The notes beneath the pieces were generated by a model. That model did not search any database, was not told where the DNA came from, and saw nothing but the letters and a program-made list of their open reading frames with translations. A stretch of DNA of 64,000 bases from Streptomyces sp. NRRL F-5126. GTDB taxonomy: Bacteria > Actinomycetota > Actinomycetes > Streptomycetales > Streptomycetaceae. The stretch lies in contig NZ_JOFZ01000005.1 in the NCBI RefSeq assembly GCF_000721265.1, positions 305,854 through 369,853 of the forward strand, given 5' to 3'. Positions 33,066 to 42,147 of this stretch are shown piece after piece; within the stretch, counting starts at the first letter, position 1, and each line of letters begins with the position of its first letter. The translations under genes were made by a program, and so were the position numbers.

Positions 33066-33998
33066 ATGGGGAACATGGATCTCCGTATCTTCACCGAGCC
33101 CCAGCAGGGGGCCACGTACGACACCCTTCTGCGCGTCGCCAAGGCGACCGAGGACCTCGGATTCGATGCCTTCTTCCGCTCGGACCACTATCTGCACATG
33201 GGCGATGCGGACGGGCTGCCCGGGCCGACCGACGCCTGGATCACACTTGCGGGACTCGCCAGGGAGACGAAGCGGATCCGGCTCGGCACGCTGGTCACTG
33301 CGGCCACGTTCCGGCTGCCCGGCGTGCTCGCCATCGAGGTCGCCCAGGTCGACCGGATGTCCGGCGGCAGGGTGGAGCTGGGGCTCGGCGCGGGCTGGTT
33401 CGAGCAGGAGCACCAGGCGTACGGCATCCCGTTCCCCGGGAACCGCTTCGACCGCCTGGAGGAGCAACTGGCCGTGGTGACCGGCCTGTGGGCCACGGAG
33501 GTGGGCAAGACCTTCTCGTACGAGGGCGCCCACTACCGGCTGACCGACTCGCCGGCGCTGCCCAAGCCGGCCCAGGCCAAGCCGCCGGTGATCATCGGCG
33601 GGCACGGCGCCAAGCGCACGCCGCGCCTCGCGGCGCGCTACGCGGACGAGTTCAACATGCCGTTCGCCTCGATCGAGGACACGGAGCGGCAGTTCGGCAG
33701 GGTACGGGCGGCCGCCGAGGAGGCCGGGCGGAGTGCGGACGACCTGGTGTACTCCAACGCCCTGGTGATCTGTGTCGGCAAGGACGACGCGGAGGTGGCC
33801 CGCAGGGCCGCCTTCCTCGGCAGGGAGGTGGGCGAACTCAAGGAGAACGGCCTCGCGGGCTCGCCCGCCGAGGTGGTCGACAAGATCGGCAGGTACGCGG
33901 CGGCCGGCTCGCGGCGGATGTACCTCCAGACGATGGACCTCGACGACCTGGACCACCTGGAGCTCGTCGCCTCCCAGGTCGCGCCCCAGCTCGGCTGA
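33066..33998 (+). CDS. LLM-class F420-dependent oxidoreductase
   Basis: 310 aa; ATG at 33066 has GGAAGG upstream, while the family start MDLRIFTEPQQGA begins three codons later (33075). Luciferase-like TIM barrel: FDAFFRSDHYL, RIRLGTLVTAATFRLPGVLA, GGRVELGLGAGWFEQEH and PPVIIGGHGAKRTPRLAARYADEFN are characteristic of the F420 subclass common in actinomycetes. Substrate unknown. No signal peptide. Confidence 0.85.
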   Translation: MGNMDLRIFTEPQQGATYDTLLRVAKATEDLGFDAFFRSDHYLHMGDADGLPGPTDAWITLAGLARETKRIRLGTLVTAATFRLPGVLAIEVAQVDRMSGGRVELGLGAGWFEQEHQAYGIPFPGNRFDRLEEQLAVVTGLWATEVGKTFSYEGAHYRLTDSPALPKPAQAKPPVIIGGHGAKRTPRLAARYADEFNMPFASIEDTERQFGRVRAAAEEAGRSADDLVYSNALVICVGKDDAEVARRAAFLGREVGELKENGLAGSPAEVVDKIGRYAAAGSRRMYLQTMDLDDLDHLELVASQVAPQLG

Positions 33999-34013
33999 GG
34001 GGAGCGGGGAACC

Positions 34014-34919
34014 GTGCGGCCCGTCCGCCCGCTCGCCGCGGCGCTGGCCGAGCGGACCGTCGTCCTGGACGGCGGCCTGTCCAACCAACTCGCCGCGCAG
34101 GGCTGCGATCTGTCGGACGCGCTGTGGTCCGCGCGGCTGCTGGTGGACGAGCCGGAGCAGATCACGGCGGCCCACACGGCGTACGTGCGGGCGGGCGCCC
34201 GGGTGCTGATCACGTCCAGCTACCAGGCCACTTTTGAGGGGTTCGCGCGCCGCGGCGCCGGGCCCGGGCAGGCGGCGCGGCTGCTGGCCCGCAGCGTGGA
34301 TTCGGCGCGCACGGCGGGGGAGACGGTGGGGGAGGAGGTGTGGGTCGCCGCGTCCGTCGGCCCGTACGGCGCCATGCTCGCCGACGGGTCCGAGTACCGG
34401 GGCCGCTACGGGCTGACGGTGCGGGAGCTGACTCGCTTCCACCGGCCCAGGATCGAGGCACTCGCCGCGGCAGGGCCCGACGTTCTCGCGCTGGAGACCG
34501 TTCCCGACACCGACGAGGCGGAAGCGCTGCTCGCGGCGGTACGCCCCACCGGGGTGCCGGTGTGGCTCTCCTACACCGTCGTGGGCGGACGGACCCGGGC
34601 GGGCCAGCCGCTCGCCGACGCCTTCTCCCTGGCCAGGGGGGATGAGCAGGTGATCGCGGTGGGCGTCAACTGCTGCGCGCCCGGCGACGCCGAGCGCGCC
34701 GTGGAGGTCGCCGCCGAGGTCACGGGCAAGCCGGTCGTGGCCTACCCCAACAGCGGTGAGGGGTGGGACGCGGCATCCGGCCTCTTCCACGGCCGCGCCA
34801 CGTTCGACGCCTCGCTGGTGCGGGCGTGGCGGGCCGCGGGAGCCCGTCTCGTGGGCGGCTGCTGCCGCGTGGGCCCCGGGGCGATCGCCCAGGTCGCCGC
34901 GGCCGTGGCCAGTCCCTGA
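34014..34919 (+). CDS. mmuM: Homocysteine S-methyltransferase (MmuM)
   Basis: 301 aa; GTG start after GGGGAGCGGGGA. The zinc-thiolate site is visible as NCC ([11 protein letters not shown]) and GGCC ([10 protein letters not shown]), and [18 protein letters not shown] is the family N terminus. Uses S-methylmethionine or SAM to methylate homocysteine to methionine without B12 or folate. Only 15 bp after the F420 oxidoreductase, so probably cotranscribed; followed by a terminator hairpin. Confidence 0.88.
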   Translation: MRPVRPLAAALAERTVVLDGGLSNQLAAQGCDLSDALWSARLLVDEPEQITAAHTAYVRAGARVLITSSYQATFEGFARRGAGPGQAARLLARSVDSARTAGETVGEEVWVAASVGPYGAMLADGSEYRGRYGLTVRELTRFHRPRIEALAAAGPDVLALETVPDTDEAEALLAAVRPTGVPVWLSYTVVGGRTRAGQPLADAFSLARGDEQVIAVGVNCCAPGDAERAVEVAAEVTGKPVVAYPNSGEGWDAASGLFHGRATFDASLVRAWRAAGARLVGGCCRVGPGAIAQVAAAVASP

Positions 34920-34950
34920 CCGTCGGCCGCGGGTGTGCGGGGGCCGACGG
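34920..34950 (+). terminator. Terminator hairpin after mmuM
   Basis: CCGTCGGCC (34920-34928) and GGCCGACGG (34942-34950) form a 9-bp stem directly after the mmuM stop, with a 13-nt loop. Confidence 0.5.
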
Positions 34951-35028
34951 CCGGCCGTGCGAGGTGGGCGCGTGGATTACGGGCACCTCCCGGGGGTGAA
35001 CGGGGCGCCCCGCGGTCAGGATGGAGGC

Positions 35029-36261
35029 ATGAGCTTCCATGTCGACTCAGAGACCGGGCGGCTGCGCCGCGTCATCCTGCACCGCCCCGGCCTCGAACTG
35101 AAGCGGCTGACTCCGGGGAACGCGGACACGCTGCTCTTCGACGACGTGCTGTGGGTGCGCCGAGCGCAGGAGGAGCACGACGGCTTCGCCGCGCTCCTGC
35201 GGGAGCGCGGCGCCGAGGTGCACCTCTTCGGCGACCTGCTGCGCGAGTCGCTGGAGATCCCCGCGGCCCGGAGCCTGGTGCTCGACCGGGTCTTCGACGA
35301 GAAGGAGTACGGCCCACTCGCGATCCGCCACCTCAGGGCCGCGTTCGACGAGCTGGACACCGCCCAGCTGACCGAGGCGCTGATCGGCGGTGTGACCAAG
35401 CGGGAGTTCCTCGCGGACCACGCGGAGCCCACCTCGGTGCGCTTCCACGTCATGGAGCAGGACGACTTCCTGCTCGACCCGCTGCCCAACCACCTCTTCA
35501 CCCGTGACACCTCGGCCTGGATCTACGACGGGGTCTCCATCAACGCCATGCGCTGGCCCGCCCGGCAGCGCGAGACCGTGCACTTCGAGGCGATCTACAA
35601 GCACCATCCCCTCTTCACCGGCCCCGGCGCCGGCCCCTTCCACCACTGGTCGGAGGGGCAGGACGACTACCCGTCCACCATCGAGGGCGGAGACGTTCTG
35701 GTGCTCGGCAGGGGCGCCGTCCTGATCGGCATGAGTGAGCGCACCACGCCGCAGGCCGTGGAGATGCTGGCCCGCGGCCTGTTCGCCGCGGGCTCGGCCA
35801 CCACGATCGTCGCGCTCGACATGCCGAAGCGCCGCGCGTTCATGCACCTCGACACGGTGATGACGATGGTCGACGGCGACACGTTCACCCAGTACGCGGG
35901 CCTCGGCATGCTCCGCTCGTACACCATCGAGCCCGGCGACGGGGGTGATGAGCTGAAGGTCACCGACCACCCTCCCGAGCACATGCACCGGGCGATCGCG
36001 GCGGCGCTCGGCCTGGACGCGATCCGGGTGCTCACCCCCACCCAGGACGTGCACTCCGCGGCGCGCGAGCAGTGGGACGACGGGTGCAACGTGCTCGCCG
36101 TCGAGCCCGGTGTCGTCGTCGCCTACGAGCGGAACTCCACCACCAACGCGCACCTGCGCAAGCAGGGCATCGAGGTGATCGAGATCCGCGGCAGCGAGCT
36201 GGGCCGGGGCAGGGGCGGGCCGCGCTGCATGAGCTGCCCGGTCGAGCGGGACGCGGTCTGA
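35029..36261 (+). CDS. arcA: Arginine deiminase
   Basis: 410 aa from the ATG at 35029, which gives the family start [29 protein letters not shown]; the GGAGG lies very close to it. Catalytic residues: FTRDTS (Asp), [21 protein letters not shown] (His), and the nucleophile in RCMSCPVER (Cys403). Converts arginine to citrulline and ammonia in the cytoplasm. Next to the ornithine carbamoyltransferase gene, the two first steps of the arginine deiminase pathway; no carbamate kinase or ArcD antiporter is adjacent. Confidence 0.93.
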   Translation: MSFHVDSETGRLRRVILHRPGLELKRLTPGNADTLLFDDVLWVRRAQEEHDGFAALLRERGAEVHLFGDLLRESLEIPAARSLVLDRVFDEKEYGPLAIRHLRAAFDELDTAQLTEALIGGVTKREFLADHAEPTSVRFHVMEQDDFLLDPLPNHLFTRDTSAWIYDGVSINAMRWPARQRETVHFEAIYKHHPLFTGPGAGPFHHWSEGQDDYPSTIEGGDVLVLGRGAVLIGMSERTTPQAVEMLARGLFAAGSATTIVALDMPKRRAFMHLDTVMTMVDGDTFTQYAGLGMLRSYTIEPGDGGDELKVTDHPPEHMHRAIAAALGLDAIRVLTPTQDVHSAAREQWDDGCNVLAVEPGVVVAYERNSTTNAHLRKQGIEVIEIRGSELGRGRGGPRCMSCPVERDAV

Positions 36262-36287
36262 ATCGGCGGCTTCCGCGCCTCCCCTCT

Positions 36288-36316
36288 GTATAGCCATACG
36301 ATGTTTCGTATATAGT
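36288..36316 (+). promoter_or_regulatory. Promoter with perfect inverted repeat upstream of ornithine carbamoyltransferase
   Basis: ATACGA-TGTT-TCGTAT (36296-36311) lies between a weak -35 TGTATA (36288-36293) and -10 TATAGT (36311-36316), spacer 17. An AT-rich island in a GC-rich genome, likely bound by an arginine-responsive or other repressor. It does not look like a classic ArgR box. Confidence 0.5.
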
Positions 36317-36357
36317 CTCACTCGTTCCGTCGTCGCCGATCCCGCAGGAGCAGTCCC

Positions 36358-37362
36358 ATGGCCATCCACCTCCCGGGCCGCCACTTCCTCAAGGAGCTGG
36401 ACTTCACGGCCGAGGAGTTCCGAGGCCTGGTCGGTCTGGCCGCCGAGCTGAAGGCCGCCAAGAAGGCGGGTGCCGAGGTGCAGCGACTGCGCGGCAGGAA
36501 CATCGCGTTGATCTTCGAGAAGTCCTCCACGCGTACGCGGTGCTCCTTCGAGGTGGCAGCCGCCGACCAGGGCGCCTCGACCACGTACATCGACCCGGCG
36601 AGCTCGCACATCGGCGCCAAGGAGTCCGCGAAGGACACAGCCCGGGTCCTCGGTCGGATGTTCGACGGCATCCAGTACCGCGGGGACGCCCAGGCGATCG
36701 TCGAGGAGCTCGCCGCATACGCGGGTGTGCCCGTGTTCAACGGCCTCACCGACGACTGGCACCCGACCCAGATGCTCGCCGACGTGCTCACCATGACCGA
36801 GCACTGCGCGAAGCCCCTCACCGGCATCAGCTTCGCCTACCTGGGCGACGCCCGCTTCAACATGGGCAACTCCTACCTGGTCACAGCGGCGCTGCTCGGC
36901 ATGGACGTGCGGATCGTCGCACCGCGCGCGTTCTGGCCCGGCGACGAGGTCGTCGGCGCGGCGCGCGAGGCCGCCGAGGTCAGCGGGGCCCGGCTGTCCC
37001 TGACCGAGGACATCGCGGAGGGCGTCGCGGGCGCCGACTTCGTCGTCACCGACGTCTGGGTGTCCATGGGCGAACCGAAGGAGGTCTGGGACGTGCGGAT
37101 AGCGGCGCTCGCCCCGTACGCGGTGACGATGGACGTGCTGCGCGCCACCGGCAACCCGGACGTGAAGTTCCTGCACTGCCTGCCGGCCTTCCACGACCTG
37201 GGCACCGAGGTCGGCCGCGAGATCCACGAGCGGTACGGCATGCGTGAGCTCGAGGTCACCGACGAGGTCTTCGAGTCGGAGCACTCGGTCGTCTTCGACG
37301 AGGCGGAGAACCGGCTGCACACCATCAAGGCCGTCCTCGTCGCCACGATGGGCGACGCGTAG
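36358..37362 (+). CDS. arcB: Ornithine carbamoyltransferase
   Basis: 334 aa. [13 protein letters not shown] is the carbamoyl-phosphate loop, [15 protein letters not shown] and [10 protein letters not shown] the ornithine-binding motifs. Interconverts ornithine plus carbamoyl phosphate with citrulline. Placement beside arcA suggests the catabolic direction (arcB), but the enzyme also fits an anabolic ArgF role; the separate promoter at 36288-36316 means it can be expressed independently of arcA. Confidence 0.92.
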   Translation: MAIHLPGRHFLKELDFTAEEFRGLVGLAAELKAAKKAGAEVQRLRGRNIALIFEKSSTRTRCSFEVAAADQGASTTYIDPASSHIGAKESAKDTARVLGRMFDGIQYRGDAQAIVEELAAYAGVPVFNGLTDDWHPTQMLADVLTMTEHCAKPLTGISFAYLGDARFNMGNSYLVTAALLGMDVRIVAPRAFWPGDEVVGAAREAAEVSGARLSLTEDIAEGVAGADFVVTDVWVSMGEPKEVWDVRIAALAPYAVTMDVLRATGNPDVKFLHCLPAFHDLGTEVGREIHERYGMRELEVTDEVFESEHSVVFDEAENRLHTIKAVLVATMGDA

Positions 37363-37408
37363 CGGCGCGCGGGCGCCTCCCTCGGGGCCGGGCTTCCTCC
37401 GCGTCTCG

Positions 37409-37897
37409 TCAGATGTGCCGCGGCCGCGACGCCTGCCGGGGGATCGCCGGCGACGGCAGGCCGTCTTCCGGCGCCGCGTGCTCGGGCAGCGTGAACCACA
37501 GCGCCTTGCCGCCGCCGTCGGTCGGCCGGTGCCCGCACTCCGCGCTGAGCGTGCGGATCAGCAGCAGCCCGCGTCCGTCCTCCTGCCAGGGGTCGGGCAT
37601 GGCGGCCGGGCCCGGCCTGGCCAGTCCGCGCGGCGGCTCGGGGTCGGTGTCGTGCACCTCGACGCGGCAGCATCCGGCCGTGTCCACCGAGACCACCAGC
37701 CGTATCGGCTCGTCGCCCGCCGTGTGCTCCACCGCGTTCGCCACCAGTTCCGCCGTCAGCAGCTCCGCCGTGTCCGCGTCGGCGGCCCCTTCGCGGGTCG
37801 CGAGCGCGGCCCGCACCAGCGCACGCGCCATCGGCACTGCCGCGGGCGAGTGCGGCAGTGCGATGTGCCAGGGGGAACGGCGTGGACTGTCGGACAA
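37409..37897 (-). CDS. Small anti-sigma-like ATP-binding protein (HATPase_c_2)
   Basis: 162 aa from a TTG at 37897 with AGGAAC upstream. The N box is TAELLTAELVANAVEHTAG and the G boxes DGRGLLLIRTLSAECGHRPTDGGGKALWFTL, the single-domain GHKL ATPase type related to SpoIIAB/RsbW and abundant in Streptomyces. Probably a serine kinase or anti-sigma factor; partner not adjacent. The C-terminal ~20 residues are basic and variable. Confidence 0.82.
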   Translation of the reverse strand: MSDSPRRSPWHIALPHSPAAVPMARALVRAALATREGAADADTAELLTAELVANAVEHTAGDEPIRLVVSVDTAGCCRVEVHDTDPEPPRGLARPGPAAMPDPWQEDGRGLLLIRTLSAECGHRPTDGGGKALWFTLPEHAAPEDGLPSPAIPRQASRPRHI

Positions 37898-38017
37898 AGC
37901 GATCCGGTTCCTGGACGGTGGCTGACGTTATCGGAGGCTAAAGGCGGCGCTCGGGAAGCGACAACAGGTCCGTCATGGGACGTGTGCCACATATCGGCAC
38001 TGCAAGTATCGCGCAGC

Positions 38018-38046
38018 CGTGACGATGGTCACAAAGCGGTGATAGC
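38018..38046 (+). promoter_or_regulatory. Promoter of the crotonase-monooxygenase operon with putative PaaX site
   Basis: TGACGATGGTCA (38020-38031), a GTGAC/GTCAC inverted repeat, is followed after exactly nine bases by GATAG (38041-38045), the probable -10 region. The same arrangement occurs at 43823-43848 before the acyl-CoA dehydrogenase gene. Confidence 0.55.
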
Positions 38047-38073
38047 GTATCCGCATCCGCCGAAGGAGGCTCC

Positions 38074-38901
38074 ATGAGCCCGTTCACCGGCTCCACGCCC
38101 CGCACCGAGACCTGGCGACACCTGCGGCTGACCCGGCAGGACGGCGTCATGACCGTCACCCTCGACCGGCCGGACAAGCTCAACGCGCTCACCTTCGGCG
38201 CCTACGCCGACCTGCGGGATCTGCTCGCCGAACTGTCACGCGAGCGCTCAGTGCGCGCGCTGGTCCTCGCCGGCGAGGGCAGGGGCTTCTGCTCGGGCGG
38301 CGACGTGGACGAGATCATCGGTGCCACCCTCGCGCTCGACACCGCCGGGCTCCTCGACTTCAACCGGATGACGGGCCAGGTGGTGCGCGCCCTGCGGGAG
38401 TGCCCGTTCCCGGTCGTCGCCGCCGTGCACGGGATCGCCGCGGGCGCCGGCGCCGTACTCGCGCTCGCCGCGGACTTCCGGATCGCCGACCCGTCGGCCA
38501 GGTTCTCCTTCCTCTTCACGCGCGTCGGCCTGTCCGGTGGCGACATGGGCGCCGCGTACCTGCTGCCGCGCGTGGTCGGCCTCGGCCACGCCACCAGACT
38601 GCTGATGCTCGGCGAGCCGGTGCGGGCGGCCGAGGCCGAACGCATCGGCCTGATCAGCGAGCTCACCGAAGCGGGCGGCGCCGGGGAGCGCGCCGCGGCA
38701 CTCGCCCGCCACCTCGCCGACGGCCCCGCCCTCGCCTACGCGCAGACCAAGGCGCTGCTCACCGCCGAGCTCGACATGCCGCTCGCCGCCGCCGTGGAGA
38801 TGGACGCGAGCACGCAGGCGCTCCTGATGAACAGCGCCGACTACGCCGAGTTCCACGCGGCCTTCACCGGCAGGCGGGACGCCCACTGGCAGGGGCGGTG
38901 A
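38074..38901 (+). CDS. Enoyl-CoA hydratase/isomerase family protein (crotonase)
   Basis: 275 aa, GAAGGAGG ribosome site. DRPDKLNALTFGAY and GRGFCSGGDVDE give the CoA-binding and first oxyanion motif; AVHGIAAGAGAVLALAADFRIA the second. The usual active-site Glu region reads RVGLSGGDMGAAYLLPRVVG. In the 2-aminobenzoyl-CoA route a crotonase acts on the dearomatised CoA thioester before ring opening and beta-oxidation (pathway knowledge, details unsettled). Cotranscribed with the monooxygenase/reductase gene four bases downstream. Confidence 0.83.
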   Translation: MSPFTGSTPRTETWRHLRLTRQDGVMTVTLDRPDKLNALTFGAYADLRDLLAELSRERSVRALVLAGEGRGFCSGGDVDEIIGATLALDTAGLLDFNRMTGQVVRALRECPFPVVAAVHGIAAGAGAVLALAADFRIADPSARFSFLFTRVGLSGGDMGAAYLLPRVVGLGHATRLLMLGEPVRAAEAERIGLISELTEAGGAGERAAALARHLADGPALAYAQTKALLTAELDMPLAAAVEMDASTQALLMNSADYAEFHAAFTGRRDAHWQGR

Positions 38902-38905
38902 CGGC

Positions 38906-41278
38906 ATGGACGGCGGCCCGCGCAGCGTCGCGGTCATCGGCGGCGGGCCCGGCGGCCTGTACGCGGCGGCCCTGCTCGCCCGCCGCGACCCCGGGCGCGA
39001 CATCACCGTCTGGGAGCGCGGCGCGCCCGACGCCACGTTCGGCTTCGGCGTCGTGCTGTCCGACGAGACGCTCGGCGGCATCGAGCACGCCGACCCCGTG
39101 GTGTACGCGGCGCTTGAGGACGCGTTCGTGCGCTGGGACGAGATCGGCATCACCCACCGCGGCACGACCCTCGTCTCCGGCGGCCACGGCTTCGCCGCCC
39201 TCGACAGGCGCCTGCTCCTCGCCATCCTCCAGGACCGCTGCACACAGCTCGGCGTCGACCTGCGCTTTCGCACCCAGGCGCCGTCCGCCGCCGAACTGGC
39301 CGGCCACTACGACCTGGTGATCGCCGCCGACGGGGCGGGCAGCGCCACGCGCGCCGCCCACGCGGACGTCTTCCGCCCGACCGTCACCCGGCACCGCAAC
39401 CGCTACATCTGGCTCGCCGCCGGCACCGCGTTCGACACCTTCCGCTTCGACATCGCGGAGACCGAGTACGGCGTCATGCAGCTGCACGGCTACCCGTACG
39501 CGAGGCCGGTGCCCGGCGGGCCCGCAGCCGCCGCGAGCACCGTCATCGTGGAGATGCGCGAAGAGGTCTGGCGCGCCGCCGGTTTCGACGCGCTCGGCGA
39601 ACGGGAGTCCGCCGAGCGGTGCGCGAAGATCTTCGCCGACGCGCTCGGCGGCCGGCCGCTGCGTTCCAACGACTCCGCCTGGACGGCGTTTCGCACCGTC
39701 GTCTGCCGGCGGTGGAGCCACGGCAGCACCGTCCTGCTCGGCGACGCCGCGCACACCGCCCACTTCTCCATCGGCTCAGGAACCAAACTCGCCGTCGAGG
39801 ACGCCCTCGCCCTCGCCGCCTGCGTGGAGGAGCAGCCGGGCACGGACGCCGCCCTGGCCGCGTACGAGGCCGAGCGCAGGCCCGCCGTCGAGTCCACCCA
39901 GCGCGCCGCGGCGGCCAGCCTGCGCTGGTTCGAGCAGCTCGCCGGCTACACCGATCAGCCGCCGCGCCGATTCGCCTTCGGCCTGCTCACCCGGAGCCGT
40001 CGGGTCACCCACGGGAACCTTCGGCTGCGGGACCCGGTGTTCGTGCGCACCGTCGAGGACGAGTTCGGCTGCCCGCCTGGCACGCCGCCGATGTTCACGC
40101 CGTTCCGGCTCGGTGCCACGGAGCTGCGCAACCGCGTGGTGGTGTCCGCCATGGACATGTACCGGGCACGTGACGGCGTTCCCGGCGACTTCCACCTCGT
40201 CCACCTCGGCGCCCGCGCACTCGGCGGCGCCGGGCTCGTCATGACCGAGATGGTGTGCGTGAGCCCCGAGGGGCGCATCACGCCGGGCTGCACCGGCCTC
40301 TACACCGACGAGCAGGCCGCGGCCTGGCGCAGGATCACCGGCTTCGCACACGCTGAGTCGCCCGGAGTCGTTCTCGGCGTCCAGCTCGGCCACTCGGGCC
40401 GCAAGGGCTCCACCCGGTTGATGTGGGAGGGCATGGACGAGCCGCTGCCCGCAGGGAACTGGCCGTTGGCCGCCGCGTCCCCGCTGCCGTACAGGACCGG
40501 CGTCAGCCAGACCCCCGCCGAACTCGACGAGGACGGGCTCGCAGCCGTCCGCGGCCAGTTCGCAGCGGCGGCGGGCCGCGCCGCCGACGCCGGCTTCGAC
40601 GTGCTCGAACTGCACTGCGCCCACGGCTACCTGCTGTCAGGGTTCCTTTCGCCGCTGACCAACCGCCGCACCGACCGGTACGGCGGCGACCTCGCGGGGA
40701 GGCTGCGCTACCCCCTCGAGGTCTTCGACGCCGTGCGCGCCGCCTGGCCCGCGGGCCGGCCCATGACCGTCCGCATCTCCGCCGCGGACTGGGCCCCGGG
40801 CGGCACGTCGCCCGGGGAAGCCGTGGAGATCGCCCGTGCCTTCGCCGCGCACGGCGCCGCCGCGATCGACGTGTCCACGGGCCAGGTCGTCGCCGACGAG
40901 CAGCCCGAGTTCGGCCGCTCCTACCAGACGCCCTACGCCGATCTGATCCGCAACACCGCGAACGTACCGGTCATCGCCGTCGGCGCCATCTCCTCCTGGG
41001 ACGACGTCAATTCGCTGCTGCTGGCCGGCCGCGCCGACCTGTGCGCCCTCGCCAGGCCCCACCTGTACGACCCGCACTGGACCCTGCACGCGGCGGCAGA
41101 GCAGGGCTACGCGGGGCCGGCAGCGCCCTGGCCCCTGCCGTACGCGGCGGGCAGCCGCAAGCCGCCCGACGGGCGGGACAGCACGCCGAAACCGCGCCTC
41201 AGCCCCGGCCCGGCTGCGGTCGCCGGTGCCGTGCCGCCCGCCGCGCGAGCTCCCCGCGCACCTGGCGCACGTGGCTGA
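38906..41278 (+). CDS. Two-domain FAD monooxygenase/Old-Yellow-Enzyme fusion (2-aminobenzoyl-CoA monooxygenase/reductase or salicylyl-CoA 5-hydroxylase family)
   Basis: 790 aa. Residues 1-~385 are a group A flavin monooxygenase: VAVIGGGPGGLYAAALLAR, LVIAADGAGSATR and VLLGDAAHTAHFSIGSGTKLAVEDALAL. Residues ~390-740 are an FMN-type enoate reductase: MFTPFRLGATELRNRVVVSAMDMY, LGHSGRKGST, HCAHGYLLSGFLSPLTNRRTDRYGG. The fusion is the hallmark of 2-aminobenzoyl-CoA monooxygenase/reductase, which hydroxylates and then hydrogenates the ring, and of its salicylyl-CoA 5-hydroxylase relatives. The RidA gene in the cluster favours the amino substrate. The last 80 bases overlap the PaaX gene end on the other strand. 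Confidence 0.88.
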   Translation: MDGGPRSVAVIGGGPGGLYAAALLARRDPGRDITVWERGAPDATFGFGVVLSDETLGGIEHADPVVYAALEDAFVRWDEIGITHRGTTLVSGGHGFAALDRRLLLAILQDRCTQLGVDLRFRTQAPSAAELAGHYDLVIAADGAGSATRAAHADVFRPTVTRHRNRYIWLAAGTAFDTFRFDIAETEYGVMQLHGYPYARPVPGGPAAAASTVIVEMREEVWRAAGFDALGERESAERCAKIFADALGGRPLRSNDSAWTAFRTVVCRRWSHGSTVLLGDAAHTAHFSIGSGTKLAVEDALALAACVEEQPGTDAALAAYEAERRPAVESTQRAAAASLRWFEQLAGYTDQPPRRFAFGLLTRSRRVTHGNLRLRDPVFVRTVEDEFGCPPGTPPMFTPFRLGATELRNRVVVSAMDMYRARDGVPGDFHLVHLGARALGGAGLVMTEMVCVSPEGRITPGCTGLYTDEQAAAWRRITGFAHAESPGVVLGVQLGHSGRKGSTRLMWEGMDEPLPAGNWPLAAASPLPYRTGVSQTPAELDEDGLAAVRGQFAAAAGRAADAGFDVLELHCAHGYLLSGFLSPLTNRRTDRYGGDLAGRLRYPLEVFDAVRAAWPAGRPMTVRISAADWAPGGTSPGEAVEIARAFAAHGAAAIDVSTGQVVADEQPEFGRSYQTPYADLIRNTANVPVIAVGAISSWDDVNSLLLAGRADLCALARPHLYDPHWTLHAAAEQGYAGPAAPWPLPYAAGSRKPPDGRDSTPKPRLSPGPAAVAGAVPPAARAPRAPGARG

Positions 41279-42143
41279 GCGCGGGCCCGCGCAGCAACTC
41301 GTGGAGGTGGAGGAAGACATCCGACGACCGCTCGCCCGGCCAGCGCGCCGGCAGCAGGGCCACCGGCAGCCCCGGGTCCGCGTAGGGCAGCCGCCGCCAC
41401 GCGTCCAGCGCGAGCAGGTGGTCGCGGTACGCGTCGGCGGCGGGGCGCGCCGGCCGCTCCTGCCATGACCGCAGCACCGGCTCGTGGCGGCGCAGGAACT
41501 CCGCGTGCAGCCCGGCGAGCGCGTCGAGGTCCCACCAGCGGGCCACCGCCTCCGCGGTCGCCGCGTACCCCAGGTGCTCTCCACGGAAGAGGTCGACGTA
41601 CCCGTCGAGGCCCAGCCTGCGCAGCGTGTGTGTCGCCTCGTCGAGGACCCGTCCCGGCGCGATCCACACCCCGGGCGCCACCGTCCCGAAGCCGAGGCCG
41701 CCGAGCCGCGAACGGAGCAGGTGGCGCTTGCTGCGCTCGGCCTCCGGTACCGAGAAAACCGCGAGGACCCACCCGTCCGACAGCCGCCGCCGCGGCAGCG
41801 TGAAGATCCGCTCGTCGCCGTCGTCCAGCACCTGGCGCGCCTCGGCCGACAGCGCGTAACCCGCCGACCCGTCCGGAGCGCGCTGTGCCAAGAGCAGGCC
41901 GCGCCGCTTCAGCCGGGACACGGACGAGCGCACCGACGGCGCGTCCACGCCGAGGCCCTCCATCAGCCGGATCAGTTCGGCCACCGCGAGCGCCGCGCCG
42001 CCCGGCGCGCGGCCGTACGCCCCGTACAGGGTGACGATCAGGGACCGCGGCGTGTGCGGCGCGGCGGGCGGGACGCCCTGGTCCTGCCGCTCCCGCTGCC
42101 CGCGGGACACGTGCTCCTCGCGCGGTTCGTGCTGCTCAGCCAC
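41199..42143 (-). CDS. PaaX-family transcriptional regulator
   Basis: 314 aa from the GTG at 42143, four bases after the CoA ligase stop; a GTG ten codons later is an alternative. SLIVTLYGAYGR, ELIRLMEGLGVDAPSVRSSVSRLKRRGLLLAQR is the PaaX winged helix and LSDGWVLAVFSVPEAERSKRHLLRSRL the middle domain. PaaX proteins repress aryl-CoA catabolism and are released by the CoA thioester (family knowledge). It is cotranscribed with the ligase that would make such an effector. Its likely sites are the shared elements at 38020 and 43823. Confidence 0.85.
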   Translation of the reverse strand: MAEQHEPREEHVSRGQRERQDQGVPPAAPHTPRSLIVTLYGAYGRAPGGAALAVAELIRLMEGLGVDAPSVRSSVSRLKRRGLLLAQRAPDGSAGYALSAEARQVLDDGDERIFTLPRRRLSDGWVLAVFSVPEAERSKRHLLRSRLGGLGFGTVAPGVWIAPGRVLDEATHTLRRLGLDGYVDLFRGEHLGYAATAEAVARWWDLDALAGLHAEFLRRHEPVLRSWQERPARPAADAYRDHLLALDAWRRLPYADPGLPVALLPARWPGERSSDVFLHLHELLRGPALSHVRQVRGELARRAARHRRPQPGRG

Positions 42144-42147
42144 GTGG

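Noticed and set aside
36288..36316. ArgR box before ornithine carbamoyltransferase
   Set aside because: The inverted repeat has a different sequence and spacing from known ARG boxes.
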